NCBI RefSeq assembly: GCF_023238625.1
Contig: NZ_CP096670.1
Coordinates: forward strand, 3,552,501 to 3,616,500
DNA: 64,000 nucleotides
Source: Agarivorans sp. TSD2052
GTDB taxonomy: Bacteria > Pseudomonadota > Gammaproteobacteria > Enterobacterales > Celerinatantimonadaceae
Direction of reading: 5' to 3'
Numbering within the stretch: position 1 is the stretch's first letter; each line of letters starts with the position of its first letter. This document shows positions 30,188-39,659 of this stretch, in pieces. The notes beneath the pieces are model-generated. The model was given only the letters and a program-made list of their open reading frames with translations. It ran no database searches and was not told where the DNA came from. A program made the translations under genes and the position numbers.

Positions 30188-30224
30188 TCACTGAGTAAAA
30201 TGAACTAAGTATTTTACTCAGTGA
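30188..30224 (-). promoter_or_regulatory. Long leader hairpin abutting the nhaA start
   Basis: A perfect 14-bp inverted repeat (arms TCACTGAGTAAAAT and ATTTTACTCAGTGA) with a 9-base loop ends six bases before the nhaA ATG. The only Shine-Dalgarno-like bases (GTGAGC) overlap its 3' arm, so folding should hide the ribosome-binding site. There is no T-run, which argues against a terminator. Confidence 0.55.
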
Positions 30225-30255
30225 TGTAATGAAAGATATTCACTTGTAGCTACGC

Positions 30256-30280
30256 TTATCATCGGAATTTCCGATGATAA
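30256..30280. promoter_or_regulatory. 25-bp perfect palindrome upstream of nhaA, candidate operator
   Basis: The arm TTATCATCGGAA is mirrored exactly around a single central T. The centre is 87 bases before the nhaA start, in the place expected for a regulator site. NhaR is the obvious candidate from context, but this is inference. Confidence 0.5.
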
Positions 30281-30336
30281 GGCAGAAAAACAACAGTTTA
30301 ACCATTGGTTAACAGAAAAACTGAGAAGTAGACATC

Positions 30337-30359
30337 GCTGAGTTAACAAATAACTCAGC
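30337..30359. terminator. Hairpin downstream of thyA
   Basis: A 9-bp inverted repeat GCTGAGTTA / TAACTCAGC with a 5-base loop lies 17 bases after the thyA stop codon. It lacks a T-run, so it is a weak or rho-assisted terminator at best. Confidence 0.4.
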
Positions 30360-30375
30360 TGCGATTTAAAAGGGG

Positions 30376-31227
30376 CTACACCGAGAAGGGGTAAGCGATA
30401 GGGTCGTGAAATTGATAATCCGTCACTTCAAAATCATCTAATGTGACCCATGTCTCCAAGTCCTTCAGCGACTTTATATCGGGGTTTATATGCAATTTGG
30501 GGGCAGCAAAAGGCTCACGTTTTAACTGAACATCCTTCATTAGCTGAAGCTGATCTTCGTAGATATGTGCATTCACAATTTTATGGTAAGCCTTACCAGG
30601 TTTATGCCCGGTAATCTGAGCCATCAAAGCCAAAAATGTAAACACTTGGATCTGATTAAAGTTTTGGCCAAGCGGCACGTCACACGAGCGCTGAGACGAG
30701 GTAAGGTACAAAGTATCACCCAACAACGAAAAAGTATGGGTATGCATACAAGGGCGTAAGCAGCCTAAATGAAATTCACCGGGGTTATAGAATGACAAAA
30801 TCTCACCACGGTCATCAATGCCATTTGATAAGTCATCCACAATCTTTTTAAGTTGGTCTACAGTACCACCTTCTGGCTTGCGCCACCCCCGCCCTTGAAC
30901 ACCATAAACACGCCCCATATCGTTATCGCCTTTACGCGCGGGGTTGTTTAACCATGCTTCATTTTCATTAGCATTAGCTAACCATGTTGGTGTTCCTAAG
31001 GCTTTAAAATCAGCCGCGTTATCCAAGCCTCGAATATAGCCCAGTAACTCTGCGATAGCCGCTTTCCAATAACTCTTCCGCGTGGTGACCAACGGAAACT
31101 CATTATTCGCCACATCGTATTCTAAATCAGCATTAATAACGGTTAAGCAACGTTTGCCGGTACGTTCATTTTCGATCCAGGTACCTTGGTCCACGATTCG
31201 TTGACAAAGATCTAAATACTGTTTCAT
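30376..31227 (-). CDS. thyA: Thymidylate synthase
   Basis: Converts dUMP to dTMP using methylene-tetrahydrofolate. 283 residues, the longer form found in Vibrio and relatives. The catalytic Cys is in CLRPCMHTH, the phosphate-binding Arg/Ser in [18 protein letters not shown], and the C-terminal [10 protein letters not shown] resembles the closing loop of the family. Its ATG overlaps the lgt stop (ATGA), so it is translated with lgt. Confidence 0.97.
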   Translation of the reverse strand: MKQYLDLCQRIVDQGTWIENERTGKRCLTVINADLEYDVANNEFPLVTTRKSYWKAAIAELLGYIRGLDNAADFKALGTPTWLANANENEAWLNNPARKGDNDMGRVYGVQGRGWRKPEGGTVDQLKKIVDDLSNGIDDRGEILSFYNPGEFHLGCLRPCMHTHTFSLLGDTLYLTSSQRSCDVPLGQNFNQIQVFTFLALMAQITGHKPGKAYHKIVNAHIYEDQLQLMKDVQLKREPFAAPKLHINPDIKSLKDLETWVTLDDFEVTDYQFHDPIAYPFSV

Positions 31228-32027
31228 GCTTTACTCTCTGTGGTGTTGCGACGGTAAGCCCATGCGATAAACAAGGCTCCGAATATGATCATCGGCAATG
31301 ACAAAATCTGCCCCATGCTCATGCCTAAACTCAACAAACCTAAATGGCTGTCTGGCTCACGGAAGAATTCGATAATAAATCGGAAGCTACCATAACCTAA
31401 CAAAAACGCGCCTGAAATAGCCCCCATCGGCGGTTTACGTTTTGCGTAAGCCAGCAAAATAATCAGTAGTACAACCCCTTCCAAAACCACTTCGTACAGT
31501 TGCGAAGGGTGTCTAACTACCGCACCGCCTGTAGGGAAAATCATCCCCCAAGGCATATCGGTGGCCCGCCCCCATAACTCGCCATTCATAAAGTTGCCCA
31601 AGCGACCAGTGGCTAAGCCAAAGGGGATCAGGGGAGCAATGAAATCAGCCACCGTAAAGAAGTGCCGTTTAGTATGGCGAGCAAACCACAGCATCGCGGT
31701 AATCACACCTAACAAGCCGCCATGGAAAGACATTCCGCCAGTCCAAATCTTAAATAAATATAAAGGATTATCTAAAAATTGAGGGAATTGGTAAAACATC
31801 ACATAACCGACTCTGCCGCCGATAATCACTCCCACAAAACCATAGAACAATAAGTCACTGACTTCAGCACGCGTCCAACCGCTGCCGGGTTTATCGGCCA
31901 TACGATTACCCAGCCACATCGCAAATAGAAAGCCGAATAAGTACATTAAACCGTACCAGCGTATGTCTAAGGGACCGATGCTAATAGCGATCGGGTCAAT
32001 CTCAGGGAATTGCAAAGGTGTAGACAC
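31224..32027 (-). CDS. lgt: Phosphatidylglycerol--prolipoprotein diacylglyceryl transferase
   Basis: Adds diacylglycerol to the lipobox Cys of prolipoproteins in the inner membrane. 267 residues and about seven membrane helices. The family signature [14 protein letters not shown] is intact, as are the conserved His in SFHGGLLGV and the Arg in [16 protein letters not shown]. It lies between ptsP and thyA in the standard order and overlaps thyA by four bases. Confidence 0.97.
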   Translation of the reverse strand: MSTPLQFPEIDPIAISIGPLDIRWYGLMYLFGFLFAMWLGNRMADKPGSGWTRAEVSDLLFYGFVGVIIGGRVGYVMFYQFPQFLDNPLYLFKIWTGGMSFHGGLLGVITAMLWFARHTKRHFFTVADFIAPLIPFGLATGRLGNFMNGELWGRATDMPWGMIFPTGGAVVRHPSQLYEVVLEGVVLLIILLAYAKRKPPMGAISGAFLLGYGSFRFIIEFFREPDSHLGLLSLGMSMGQILSLPMIIFGALFIAWAYRRNTTESKA

Positions 32028-32115
32028 GATAAATTGCTCTATTTAAGAATTAAAAAGAATGGGCATTTTGCAGCGAATTACGCCATGAAACAAGCTTTCA
32101 CGCATGCGAAGAAGG

Positions 32116-34383
32116 TTAATGTTTACTAACACGTACTAACTGTGACATTTGTTGTTGTTCTAAATACTCATATAACAAAGTATAAATAGCCGAACCGCTT
32201 TGACATTTAAGGATTTTTTCCTTCATATCAAACAAATCGCTATGTTCTATATGACGAATAATGTATTTGATTTTTGCCAAATTGAAGCTACTCATACTCA
32301 AGCGACGATACCCCAACGCAATGACCAATAGAACCCCAACCGGATCGCCAGCCAACTCTCCACAAAAGCTAACCGGTGTATTATATACATTGGCTTGCTC
32401 AATGATTTGGTTAAGCGCCCTAACCACGGCCGGGTGAAAAGTATCAAATAGCTCAGCGACCCGAGTATTATTACGATCTACAGCCAATAAATATTGGGTT
32501 AAGTCGTTACTACCTACCGACCAAAAATCGACCCGTTGGGCTAACTCTGGTAACAGAAATAATACTGAAGGCACTTCCAGCATTACCCCGTGTTTAGGTC
32601 TAATCGGGGGCTCTTTCAGCTGCAATTCTTCAACAACTTCTGCCCAAGCTTGCTCCAGTAAACGAGACGCTTCGTCAACTTCATTTAGGCAACTAATCAT
32701 CGGTAACATGATCGACAAATTACCGCACTCAATGGATGAGCGATACATTGCTCGGGCTTGCACTAAAAATATTTCTGGATGATCAAGTGTCAGTCTAATC
32801 CCACGCCAGCCTAAAAAAGGATTCTCTTCAACAATAGGAAAATAAGGTAATTGCTTGTCGCCCCCAACATCCAGGGTTCGCATACAAACATCTTTCCCTT
32901 GGTAACGGCTCAATATATCGCGATAGCGAACAAATTGTTCTTCTTCAGAAGGGAAACGATCTTGCATTAAAAAAGGCACTTCTGTGCGATACAACCCCAC
33001 GCCATCAGCCCCGGCATTTATTGCAATATCGCTATCTGCACTTAGCCCTGCATTAATTAACAACTCAAGCCGTAAACCATCTTTCGTTATTGCAGGCTTA
33101 TCTAAATCCAGCTGCACTAAACTATTAATTTCGCTTTCTTGCACTAATAGAGCAGTGTATTCATCTTTAATAATTTGTTCAGGTTCAACAAACAGCTCAC
33201 CTGAATACCCATCCAACACTAATTCACAACCGCGCAGCTTATTAACATTAAAACTTAACCCCATTAATGCAGGGATCCCCATGGCTCGGGCCAAAATAGC
33301 CGCATGAGAATTAGCGGCCCCCCGTTGAGACACAACACCGGCTAAAAGTTGCCGAGGTATCTGTGCAAACATGGTGGCAGTGACTTCTTCGGCCACAACA
33401 ATAACCGGCTCGGTGGGTAATAACTCGACATCAGGGCCAAGTTCTAAAGCGTGTAATAAACGTAAACCAACATCTTTAACATCTACCGCACGCTCTTTTA
33501 AATAAGGGTCATTCATTTCTTGAAACTGCTTAACATAGTGTTCAATCACTAAGCGTAAAGCCCCTTCCGCCTGATAACCTTCTTCAATTTTGTTGCGAAT
33601 ATCGCCGGCCAAACTCGCATCAGCGAGCATATGCTGATAAACATCAAAAATAGACGCTACGTCTTTAGGTAATTGTTCGGACAATTTAATGGCAAGACTA
33701 TGAAACTCTTCACGAGTGACAATAAGCGCTGAATTGAAGCGCTCTATTTGATGGGGAATATCGTCACACACGTCTACTTGTTGTTGCTCTAAAGCAGCTG
33801 TAGAGCGATTTATCCACGCTTTAGCAATCGCAATTCCACTAGAGCTAGATCCCGCCTTAATGGCGTGAGTCCACTTGTGTTTAGTTGGTTCACTAAGGAC
33901 TGCTTGAATATCAGTATTGGCTAACACCCCCGCCAGATGGGCGGCTAAAGTCACTAAAAAGGATTCTTCACTTTGGTCAAAACTTCGAGTTTCAGACTGT
34001 TGCACCACCAATACGCCCAGTACTTTGCGCTGGTGGGTGATCGGAGTACCAAGAAATGAGAAAAAACCGTCTTCAGCGGTTTCGGGAAGATATTTGAAAT
34101 GCGGGTTTAATCGAGCATCAGCTAAGTTTATCGGCTCTTCGCGAACAGCGACCTGGCCAACAACGCCTTCTCCGAGCGGCACAAACGCTTTCCCAACAGC
34201 TTCTAATGCTAAGCCATCGGTAGCCCGTAACACCAAGTTTTGTTGCTGCTCATCTGTAACATAAACTGAGCAGCAATCAGTTTGCATAGTAAAACGTATT
34301 TTCTCTACAAGGATCGCCAGAGCACCGTCGAGAGTATCGGCATTGCTTACCTGTTCAACAATGGCTCGTAACTCTCCTAGCAC
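32116..34383 (-). CDS. ptsP: Phosphoenolpyruvate--protein phosphotransferase PtsP (EI-Ntr)
   Basis: First enzyme of the nitrogen-related phosphotransferase chain, passing phosphate from PEP to NPr. 755 residues. An N-terminal GAF domain (about 15-155; ADTLDGALAILVEKI, VGQVAVREEPINLADAR) is followed by the EI domains: the phospho-His site GAANSHAAILARAMGIPALMG near 360, and the PEP-binding barrel with LYRTEVPFLM, RTLDVGGDKQLPYF and VDFWSVGSNDLTQYLLAVDRNN, plus the Cys in VSFCGELAGD. The start lies four bases after the rppH stop. Confidence 0.97.
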   Translation of the reverse strand: MLGELRAIVEQVSNADTLDGALAILVEKIRFTMQTDCCSVYVTDEQQQNLVLRATDGLALEAVGKAFVPLGEGVVGQVAVREEPINLADARLNPHFKYLPETAEDGFFSFLGTPITHQRKVLGVLVVQQSETRSFDQSEESFLVTLAAHLAGVLANTDIQAVLSEPTKHKWTHAIKAGSSSSGIAIAKAWINRSTAALEQQQVDVCDDIPHQIERFNSALIVTREEFHSLAIKLSEQLPKDVASIFDVYQHMLADASLAGDIRNKIEEGYQAEGALRLVIEHYVKQFQEMNDPYLKERAVDVKDVGLRLLHALELGPDVELLPTEPVIVVAEEVTATMFAQIPRQLLAGVVSQRGAANSHAAILARAMGIPALMGLSFNVNKLRGCELVLDGYSGELFVEPEQIIKDEYTALLVQESEINSLVQLDLDKPAITKDGLRLELLINAGLSADSDIAINAGADGVGLYRTEVPFLMQDRFPSEEEQFVRYRDILSRYQGKDVCMRTLDVGGDKQLPYFPIVEENPFLGWRGIRLTLDHPEIFLVQARAMYRSSIECGNLSIMLPMISCLNEVDEASRLLEQAWAEVVEELQLKEPPIRPKHGVMLEVPSVLFLLPELAQRVDFWSVGSNDLTQYLLAVDRNNTRVAELFDTFHPAVVRALNQIIEQANVYNTPVSFCGELAGDPVGVLLVIALGYRRLSMSSFNLAKIKYIIRHIEHSDLFDMKEKILKCQSGSAIYTLLYEYLEQQQMSQLVRVSKH

Positions 34384-34386
34384 TCG

Positions 34387-34926
34387 TTAAGCTCCTTTGC
34401 GTTTCTTAAAACGTCGTCTTTTGTCCTTTGGTGGCGTTCTTTCAGGTCGTGTATAAGGCATAGCGATATTCACAAATTCTTTTAACGCTCTGCGATACAC
34501 TTCGCGTTTAAACGACACCACCTGCCGAACCGGATACCAAAAACTTACCCAGCGCCAATCATCAAATTCAGGATGACCACAACAATCAAATTTAATACTC
34601 GATTCTTTACCCACTAAACGCAGTAAAAACCATTTTTGTTTTTGTCCGATACAAACCGGCGGACTATCCCAACGAATTAGGCGTTTCGGTAATTTATAAC
34701 GTAGCCAATGTCTGGTTGTTGCTAGAATTTTTACATCTTGCGGCAACAAGCCGACCTCTTCATGTAACTCACGATACATCGCTTGTTCAGCAGATTCACC
34801 CTCATCTACACCACCTTGAGGAAACTGCCATGAATGTTGACCATATCGACGTGCCCACAATACCTGACCACGCTGATTACAAATAACGATGCCAACGTTG
34901 GGACGATAACCATCCCCATCAATCAC
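34387..34926 (-). CDS. rppH: RNA pyrophosphohydrolase RppH (NudH/YgdP)
   Basis: Removes pyrophosphate from the 5' end of mRNA to start decay. 179 residues. The Nudix box is complete ([23 protein letters not shown] in two parts: GGVDEGE and REL-EEVG). The N-terminus [17 protein letters not shown] is that of RppH, and the tail is Lys/Arg-rich. It is divergent from mutH across a 639-base gap, the same neighbourhood as in E. coli. Confidence 0.97.
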   Translation of the reverse strand: MIDGDGYRPNVGIVICNQRGQVLWARRYGQHSWQFPQGGVDEGESAEQAMYRELHEEVGLLPQDVKILATTRHWLRYKLPKRLIRWDSPPVCIGQKQKWFLLRLVGKESSIKFDCCGHPEFDDWRWVSFWYPVRQVVSFKREVYRRALKEFVNIAMPYTRPERTPPKDKRRRFKKRKGA

Positions 34927-35565
34927 TGAAACAACCTTCAGCTAAAAAACTATAGATAAACTGATTCTTTCACAGATCGTCTAGCGCGGCAAATACAGCA
35001 ATCACAAAGGCGTTAAATTGTAATAACAAAGGTTTAGTGAAGTTATTCGATTTATCTGTGAGAAAGTCTGTGGATAACTTGGGGTAAAAGCCAGTAACGA
35101 CTACAAATAAGTAACTAAGCCTCTAAAACCAACAAAAGAAAATGCAATAAAAATGATTAAATACAACAAGTTAAACACAAACACCAACTGTTAGCAGTAA
35201 ATAATACAGGCTTAGACTTGTACATAAGTTTAAACGCTCAAAAAACAAACAATCTAGAACTAACAGCATTTAGTCTTAAAATTCTGTTTCAATTATCGTC
35301 ATTCTTAGTTAAATCAGCCTTAGCTGTTAATAAAAACCAAGTTAATAACAATTAGCCATAGTTATCCAAAGATTATGTGCATAAACCTGTGTGTAACTCA
35401 TAGATAGCCATGAATAACTGTCATCATTCAAGTCAACGCCACGAACAAAAAGCGCTAAAGCTATTTAATTCAATAACTTAACAAAGAAAAACAGGCTTTA
35501 TTCTTGGTACTGCAATTACTGACTAGCTTCTATACAATAGTATTTTTAGCAAGCTTGAATTAAGC
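34927..35565. promoter_or_regulatory. DARS2-like region with DnaA boxes between rppH and mutH
   Basis: A 639-base, AT-rich gap without an ORF. DnaA-box-like 9-mers: TGTGGATAA (35069-35077, the exact strong box on the minus strand), then a cluster of TTATCCAAA (35362-35370, plus), TGTGCATAA (35376-35384, minus, matches TTATNCACA) and TGTGTGTAA (35388-35396, minus, weaker). In E. coli the DnaA-reactivating sequence DARS2 lies in this same rppH(ygdP)-mutH gap, with a core of three clustered boxes. I could not pick out IHF or Fis sites by eye. Confidence 0.55.
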
Positions 35566-36234
35566 ATGACAAATAAACCTAATAGTGAAGCCGAACTCTA
35601 TCAACGCGCGCAATCTTTAGCTGGATTAACTCTAGGAGAACTAGCGCAACAACAAGGCTTTAAGGTGCCCGCTGACTTTAAGCGCGAAAAAGGCTGGGGA
35701 GGTCAACTGATTGAATGGTGCTTAGGCGCAAGCGCTGGCAGTAAACCTATTCAAGATTTTCCTGAACTAGGCATAGAGCTGAAAACAATCCCTATTGACT
35801 CAAAGGGCAAGCCACTAGAAAGCACCTATGTATGTATTACCCCCCTCACCAATGTTGCAGGTTTAACTTGGCACAACAGCAATGTATACAATAAGCTTTC
35901 GCGGGTATTGTGGATCCCAATATTAGCGGAGCGAGAGATCCCTATCGATCAACGCATTGTGGCAAATCCGATCCTATGGAGCCCAAATGTCGAGCAAGAG
36001 CAACTGCTCCGATCAGATTGGGAAGAATTGATGGAAATGATCACTTTTGGCCAAATAGATCAAATAACAGCCCGCCACGGACAAGTACTGCAATTACGTC
36101 CTAAGGCCGCTAATAACAAGGCTCGCACTGCTGCAATAGGCCCCAATGGAGGGCTAATTGAAACACTACCAAGGGGTTATTATCTAAAAACCATTTTCAC
36201 AGGGCAGATACTTAAGCAGCACTTTCAACTGTAA
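35566..36234 (+). CDS. mutH: DNA mismatch repair endonuclease MutH
   Basis: Nicks the unmethylated strand at hemimethylated GATC sites in MutS/MutL-directed repair, so a Dam methylase is expected in this genome. 222 residues. The catalytic D-(X)n-E-x-K pattern is visible in [18 protein letters not shown]. The [20 protein letters not shown] segment and the C-terminal [18 protein letters not shown] are family signatures. Divergent from rppH. Confidence 0.96.
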   Translation: MTNKPNSEAELYQRAQSLAGLTLGELAQQQGFKVPADFKREKGWGGQLIEWCLGASAGSKPIQDFPELGIELKTIPIDSKGKPLESTYVCITPLTNVAGLTWHNSNVYNKLSRVLWIPILAEREIPIDQRIVANPILWSPNVEQEQLLRSDWEELMEMITFGQIDQITARHGQVLQLRPKAANNKARTAAIGPNGGLIETLPRGYYLKTIFTGQILKQHFQL

Positions 36235-36331
36235 AAATATTAATCAACAGTTGACCTAGCTCTCACTTTTTTGAAAGAATCAACTTGGTCACATTGTATA
36301 CGGATTTACAATATCTCTGGGAGGAGACACC

Positions 36332-36655
36332 ATGCCGTTAAAAAAACAGTATCTTAAATCGAAGCCTGAAGTAAAAGTTACCTTTGAAATTGAAAAAGTA
36401 GCCAGCCAAGACGCTCAGCAAATTTTCTTGCTGGCAGAGTTTAATCAATGGGAGCCTATCGAACTAACCAAACTAAAAAACGGTAAGTTCAAGGTGGTAG
36501 TAAACGTGCCAACCGACCAGCAGACCAGTTACCAGTTCAAATACAAGTTATGCCTAAGTGATGGTACAGAAGCTTACGATAATGACTGGGTGGCCGACAG
36601 TTACGAAGCCAATGGTGTTGATGGCGAAAACTCAGTATTACAAGTTGTCGCCTAA
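36332..36655 (+). CDS. Small CBM48 (isoamylase early-set / AMPK-type glycogen-binding) protein
   Basis: 107-residue single-domain protein. The sequence VTFEIEKV...IFLLAEFNQWEPIELTKLKNG...YQFKYKLCLSDG...WVADSYE matches the early-set glycogen-binding fold seen at the N-terminus of branching enzymes and in AMPK beta. No catalytic domain is attached. It may bind glycogen or act as an adaptor, but its role is unknown. A GGGAGGAGA ribosome-binding site precedes the ATG. Monocistronic, with a terminator shared with rplS. Confidence 0.85.
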   Translation: MPLKKQYLKSKPEVKVTFEIEKVASQDAQQIFLLAEFNQWEPIELTKLKNGKFKVVVNVPTDQQTSYQFKYKLCLSDGTEAYDNDWVADSYEANGVDGENSVLQVVA

Positions 36656-36671
36656 ACCTTTTAACGAACAT

Positions 36672-36699
36672 AAAAAAAGCCCGCATTAGCGGGCTTTTT
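36672..36699. terminator. Bidirectional terminator (CBM48 gene / rplS operon)
   Basis: The stem GCCCGC / GCGGGC (36679-36684, 36689-36694) with an ATTA loop is flanked by A7 and T5, so it serves both converging transcription units. Confidence 0.9.
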
Positions 36700-36717
36700 A
36701 TTCTCGAAGAAGTAGAC

Positions 36718-37071
36718 TTATTTAGTCGCCAACTTTTCTTTAATACGTGCTTTCTTACCAGAAAGTTCACGCAAGTAGTAAAGCTTAGCACGTCGAACGT
36801 CACCACGACGCTTAACAGTAATGCTGTCAACTATCGGGCTGTGAGTTTGGAATGCACGCTCAACGCCTTCACCGTTTGAGATTTTACGTACAGTAAATGC
36901 AGAGTGTAAACCGCGGTTACGCTTAGCAATTACTACACCTTCAAACGCTTGTAAACGCTCACGGTTACCTTCTTTTACTTTAACTTGAACGACTACTGTG
37001 TCACCAGGGGCGAACGCAGGTACGTCTTGCTTCAATTGCTCTTCTTCGAGCTGTTTAATGATATTGCTCAT
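36718..37071 (-). CDS. rplS: Large ribosomal subunit protein bL19
   Basis: 117 residues at the 30S-50S interface. Family signatures: [40 protein letters not shown] and the C-terminal [20 protein letters not shown]. It is the last gene of rpsP-rimM-trmD-rplS. Confidence 0.98.
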   Translation of the reverse strand: MSNIIKQLEEEQLKQDVPAFAPGDTVVVQVKVKEGNRERLQAFEGVVIAKRNRGLHSAFTVRKISNGEGVERAFQTHSPIVDSITVKRRGDVRRAKLYYLRELSGKKARIKEKLATK

Positions 37072-37098
37072 TACTATTTCCTAGAATTAACTGAATCT

Positions 37099-37872
37099 TT
37101 ATTTATTATCCAAGGGCGTTTGCTCTTGGATGAACTCAGCAAGAATCTTTTCTTGCTTGTCAGTCAGAGCTAGATTCTCCAATAACTCCGGTCGCCTCAA
37201 GTAGGTTCGCCCAAGTGCCTGTTTATAGCGCCATTCATCGATTTTTTTATGGTTACCACTTAGCAATACCTGGGGCACTGCTTGCCCATCCAAAACCTCT
37301 GGACGAGTATAGTGTGGACAATCCAATAATCCATCAGAGAATGAATCCTGCTCAGCTGAAGCTTTATCCCCCAGAACTCCCGGAATTAACCGTGAGACGG
37401 CGTCTATCATATTCATTGCTGGCAGCTCACCACCACTTAACACATAATCCCCAATCGACCATTCTTCATCAACTTCAGCTTGAATCAAGCGTTCATCAAT
37501 GCCTTCATAGCGACCAGCAACTATAATCAGCTTTTGCTGTTGAGCTAACTCCATTACTCCATCTTGCTTCAAGGTACGCCCTTGCGGTGACATGTAAATC
37601 ACCTTAACCCCATCACCAGCAGCCTGTTTGGCAGCATGAATAGCATCCCGTAAGGGCTGCACCATCATTAACATACCAGGGCCACCGCCGTAAGGCCGGT
37701 CGTCCACCGTACGGTGACGATCATGAGTGAAATCACGAGGATTCCAACACTCAATCTTTATTAAGCCGCGTTTTACCGCACGCCCAGTTACACCATACTC
37801 GCTTATAGCATTAAACATTTCAGGAAATAGACTGACTATTCCCACCCACAATTGTGGTGTCTGTTCAGCCAT
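37099..37872 (-). CDS. trmD: tRNA (guanine-N1)-methyltransferase TrmD
   Basis: Methylates G37 of tRNAs reading CNN codons, preventing frameshifts. 257 residues. The trefoil-knot SPOUT signatures are present: [49 protein letters not shown] and [14 protein letters not shown]. It starts eight bases after the rimM stop in the ribosomal operon. Confidence 0.98.
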   Translation of the reverse strand: MAEQTPQLWVGIVSLFPEMFNAISEYGVTGRAVKRGLIKIECWNPRDFTHDRHRTVDDRPYGGGPGMLMMVQPLRDAIHAAKQAAGDGVKVIYMSPQGRTLKQDGVMELAQQQKLIIVAGRYEGIDERLIQAEVDEEWSIGDYVLSGGELPAMNMIDAVSRLIPGVLGDKASAEQDSFSDGLLDCPHYTRPEVLDGQAVPQVLLSGNHKKIDEWRYKQALGRTYLRRPELLENLALTDKQEKILAEFIQEQTPLDNK

Positions 37873-37880
37873 AAAGGAAC

Positions 37881-38411
37881 CTAAAAACTAGGGTCCCAAT
37901 CAACAGTAATAGTTTGAGACTCGCGATCGACGTTATCAATTATCTGAGACTCTATGAACGGAATTAACCGTTCCTTTTTGCCAAAGGCATCTTTCAAATT
38001 GGCTTTCACAACCAAGACATCATTAGAACCTGTTTCCATTAAATCGGTTACATGTCCGAAGTTATAGCCACTGCGATTAACCACTTGCATGTTCATAAGA
38101 TCACGCCAGTAATATTCATCATCAGCCAGCTCCGGTAGAACGTCCGGCAAAGCCGCAATATCCATTCCGGTCAAACTTTGAGCTTGTTCTCTTACATCAA
38201 AGCCCGCAAGCTTAACGATGAAAGATTTGCTGTGTCGCCGCCATTCTGTCACTTCAATTGAAGTATATTCGCCAGAACGACCTATCAACCAAGGCTGATA
38301 GTTAAATACAGCTTCTGCGTCTTCAGTGAACGAGTTAACTTTAAGCCAACCTTTAATACCGTATACGGCACCTAAGCGACCTATAACGATGGGCTGTTCT
38401 GTATTGCTCAT
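37881..38411 (-). CDS. rimM: Ribosome maturation factor RimM
   Basis: Binds bS19 and helps 30S head assembly. 176 residues. An N-terminal barrel ([20 protein letters not shown]) is followed by a PRC-barrel ([15 protein letters not shown]...[17 protein letters not shown]). The C-terminus [15 protein letters not shown] and DWDPSF is typical. Second gene of the operon. Confidence 0.97.
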   Translation of the reverse strand: MSNTEQPIVIGRLGAVYGIKGWLKVNSFTEDAEAVFNYQPWLIGRSGEYTSIEVTEWRRHSKSFIVKLAGFDVREQAQSLTGMDIAALPDVLPELADDEYYWRDLMNMQVVNRSGYNFGHVTDLMETGSNDVLVVKANLKDAFGKKERLIPFIESQIIDNVDRESQTITVDWDPSF

Positions 38412-38434
38412 CTTAACTCCACCAAAAAACTGAA

Positions 38435-38680
38435 TTATGCTGCTTTAGAGTCTTTGATTAGCTTAGCTACACGGTTAGAAACCGCAGCGCCTTGGCTAAC
38501 CCAGTGATCAATGCGGTCTTGTTCCAAGCGAATACGCTCTTCTTGACCACGAGCTATCGGATTGAAAAAACCTAATTTTTCAATGAAGCGACCGTCACGT
38601 GAATTACGGCTATCAGTAACAACTACTTGATAGAATGGACGCTTTTTTGCGCCGCCACGTTGCAAACGAATGGTAACCAT
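38435..38680 (-). CDS. rpsP: Small ribosomal subunit protein bS16
   Basis: 81 residues, [20 protein letters not shown] then [19 protein letters not shown], the bS16 hallmark. It heads rpsP-rimM-trmD-rplS. ffh, often found upstream, is not here; 301 bases of non-coding sequence separate it from the divergent yjjG. Confidence 0.98.
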   Translation of the reverse strand: MVTIRLQRGGAKKRPFYQVVVTDSRNSRDGRFIEKLGFFNPIARGQEERIRLEQDRIDHWVSQGAAVSNRVAKLIKDSKAA

Positions 38681-38981
38681 ATCGTCCTCATACTAGTTTA
38701 TAAAATGTAAGGTCCCTAAATGGGATCCCCGCTAATTGAAGCCGCGGAATTGTACTCCTTTCTTGGTTAATTGCAAGCGCTACAAGCGAGTTCAATTGGT
38801 CACCAAGCAAGGTGTCAGTCAGAACTCGAGACTCAACAATAATAAGGTCAAACATTTAGCTGAACAGAAAGAGCCTAATCGCCAATGCCTTAATACCAGA
38901 GAACGATTAAGTCACTTTGACAAGCTTCATCGCTTGCCCCACCATGATAGGCTTCTTATACATACACTTAGGTAGGGTTAG
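38681..38981. other. Intergenic region between rpsP and yjjG
   Basis: About 300 bases upstream of both divergent genes. It should hold the promoter of the rpsP operon, but I see no element clear enough to place. An apparent 79-codon plus-strand ORF here has no family resemblance and is not called. Confidence 0.35.
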
Positions 38982-39659
38982 ATGAGGTATCAATGGGTAC
39001 TGTTTGATGCTGACGAGACATTGTTTGATTTTGACGCCTTTGCGGGGCTCAAATTAATGTTTTCTCGTTATAACGTCGACTTTAGTGAGCAAGACTATCA
39101 TGTTTACCAAACCAAAAATTTACCGCTTTGGGTTGACTATCAAGCGGGTAAAATTTCGGCCACTGACCTACAACAACAACGCTTTAGTCATTGGGCTCGC
39201 AAGTTAAATATTCACCCTCAGCAATTAAACAGTGCATTTTTAAGCGCTATGGCCGAAATATGTCGCCTGCTACCGGGTGCCAAAGATTTGGTAGACGCCT
39301 TATTAGGAAAGGTGAATATGGGCATTATCACTAACGGTTTTACTGCCTTACAAACCATTCGCTTGGAGCGAACAGGTTTAAAAGATTATTTCTTCCCGCT
39401 GGTAATATCAGAACAAGTCGGTGTTGCTAAGCCACATGTAGCGATTTTTGAGCATGCTTTTAAGCACATGCAATATCCTGCAAAAGACGCTATTTTAATG
39501 GTCGGTGATAATCCGCATTCGGATATTCAAGGTGGGATTAACGCGGGTATTGATACTTGCTGGCTGAATCGCCATGGGCAAGCCAAACCTGAAGGAATCG
39601 AGCCTCATCATGAGGTGAGTTCACTTAAACAGCTACAAAGCCTATTAACAGGCGTTTAA
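38982..39659 (+). CDS. yjjG: Pyrimidine 5'-nucleotidase YjjG (HAD family)
   Basis: Dephosphorylates dUMP, dTMP and non-canonical nucleotides; thought to be house-cleaning. 225 residues. HAD motif I is DADETLFDFD, motif II IITNGFT, motif III around VGVAKPHVAIF, and motif IV MVGDNPHSDIQGG. The YjjG-specific MRYQWVLFDADETL start is clear. Its 3' end overlaps the convergent arfA stop by four bases. Confidence 0.94.
   Translation: MRYQWVLFDADETLFDFDAFAGLKLMFSRYNVDFSEQDYHVYQTKNLPLWVDYQAGKISATDLQQQRFSHWARKLNIHPQQLNSAFLSAMAEICRLLPGAKDLVDALLGKVNMGIITNGFTALQTIRLERTGLKDYFFPLVISEQVGVAKPHVAIFEHAFKHMQYPAKDAILMVGDNPHSDIQGGINAGIDTCWLNRHGQAKPEGIEPHHEVSSLKQLQSLLTGV

Noticed and set aside
34927-35565. Chromosomal replication origin in the DnaA-box region
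   Set aside because: No neighbouring origin genes (mnmG, dnaA, rpmH), and the rppH-mutH position fits DARS2 better.
38736-38975. 79-codon plus-strand ORF between rpsP and yjjG
   Set aside because: No family match and it covers the expected rpsP promoter region.
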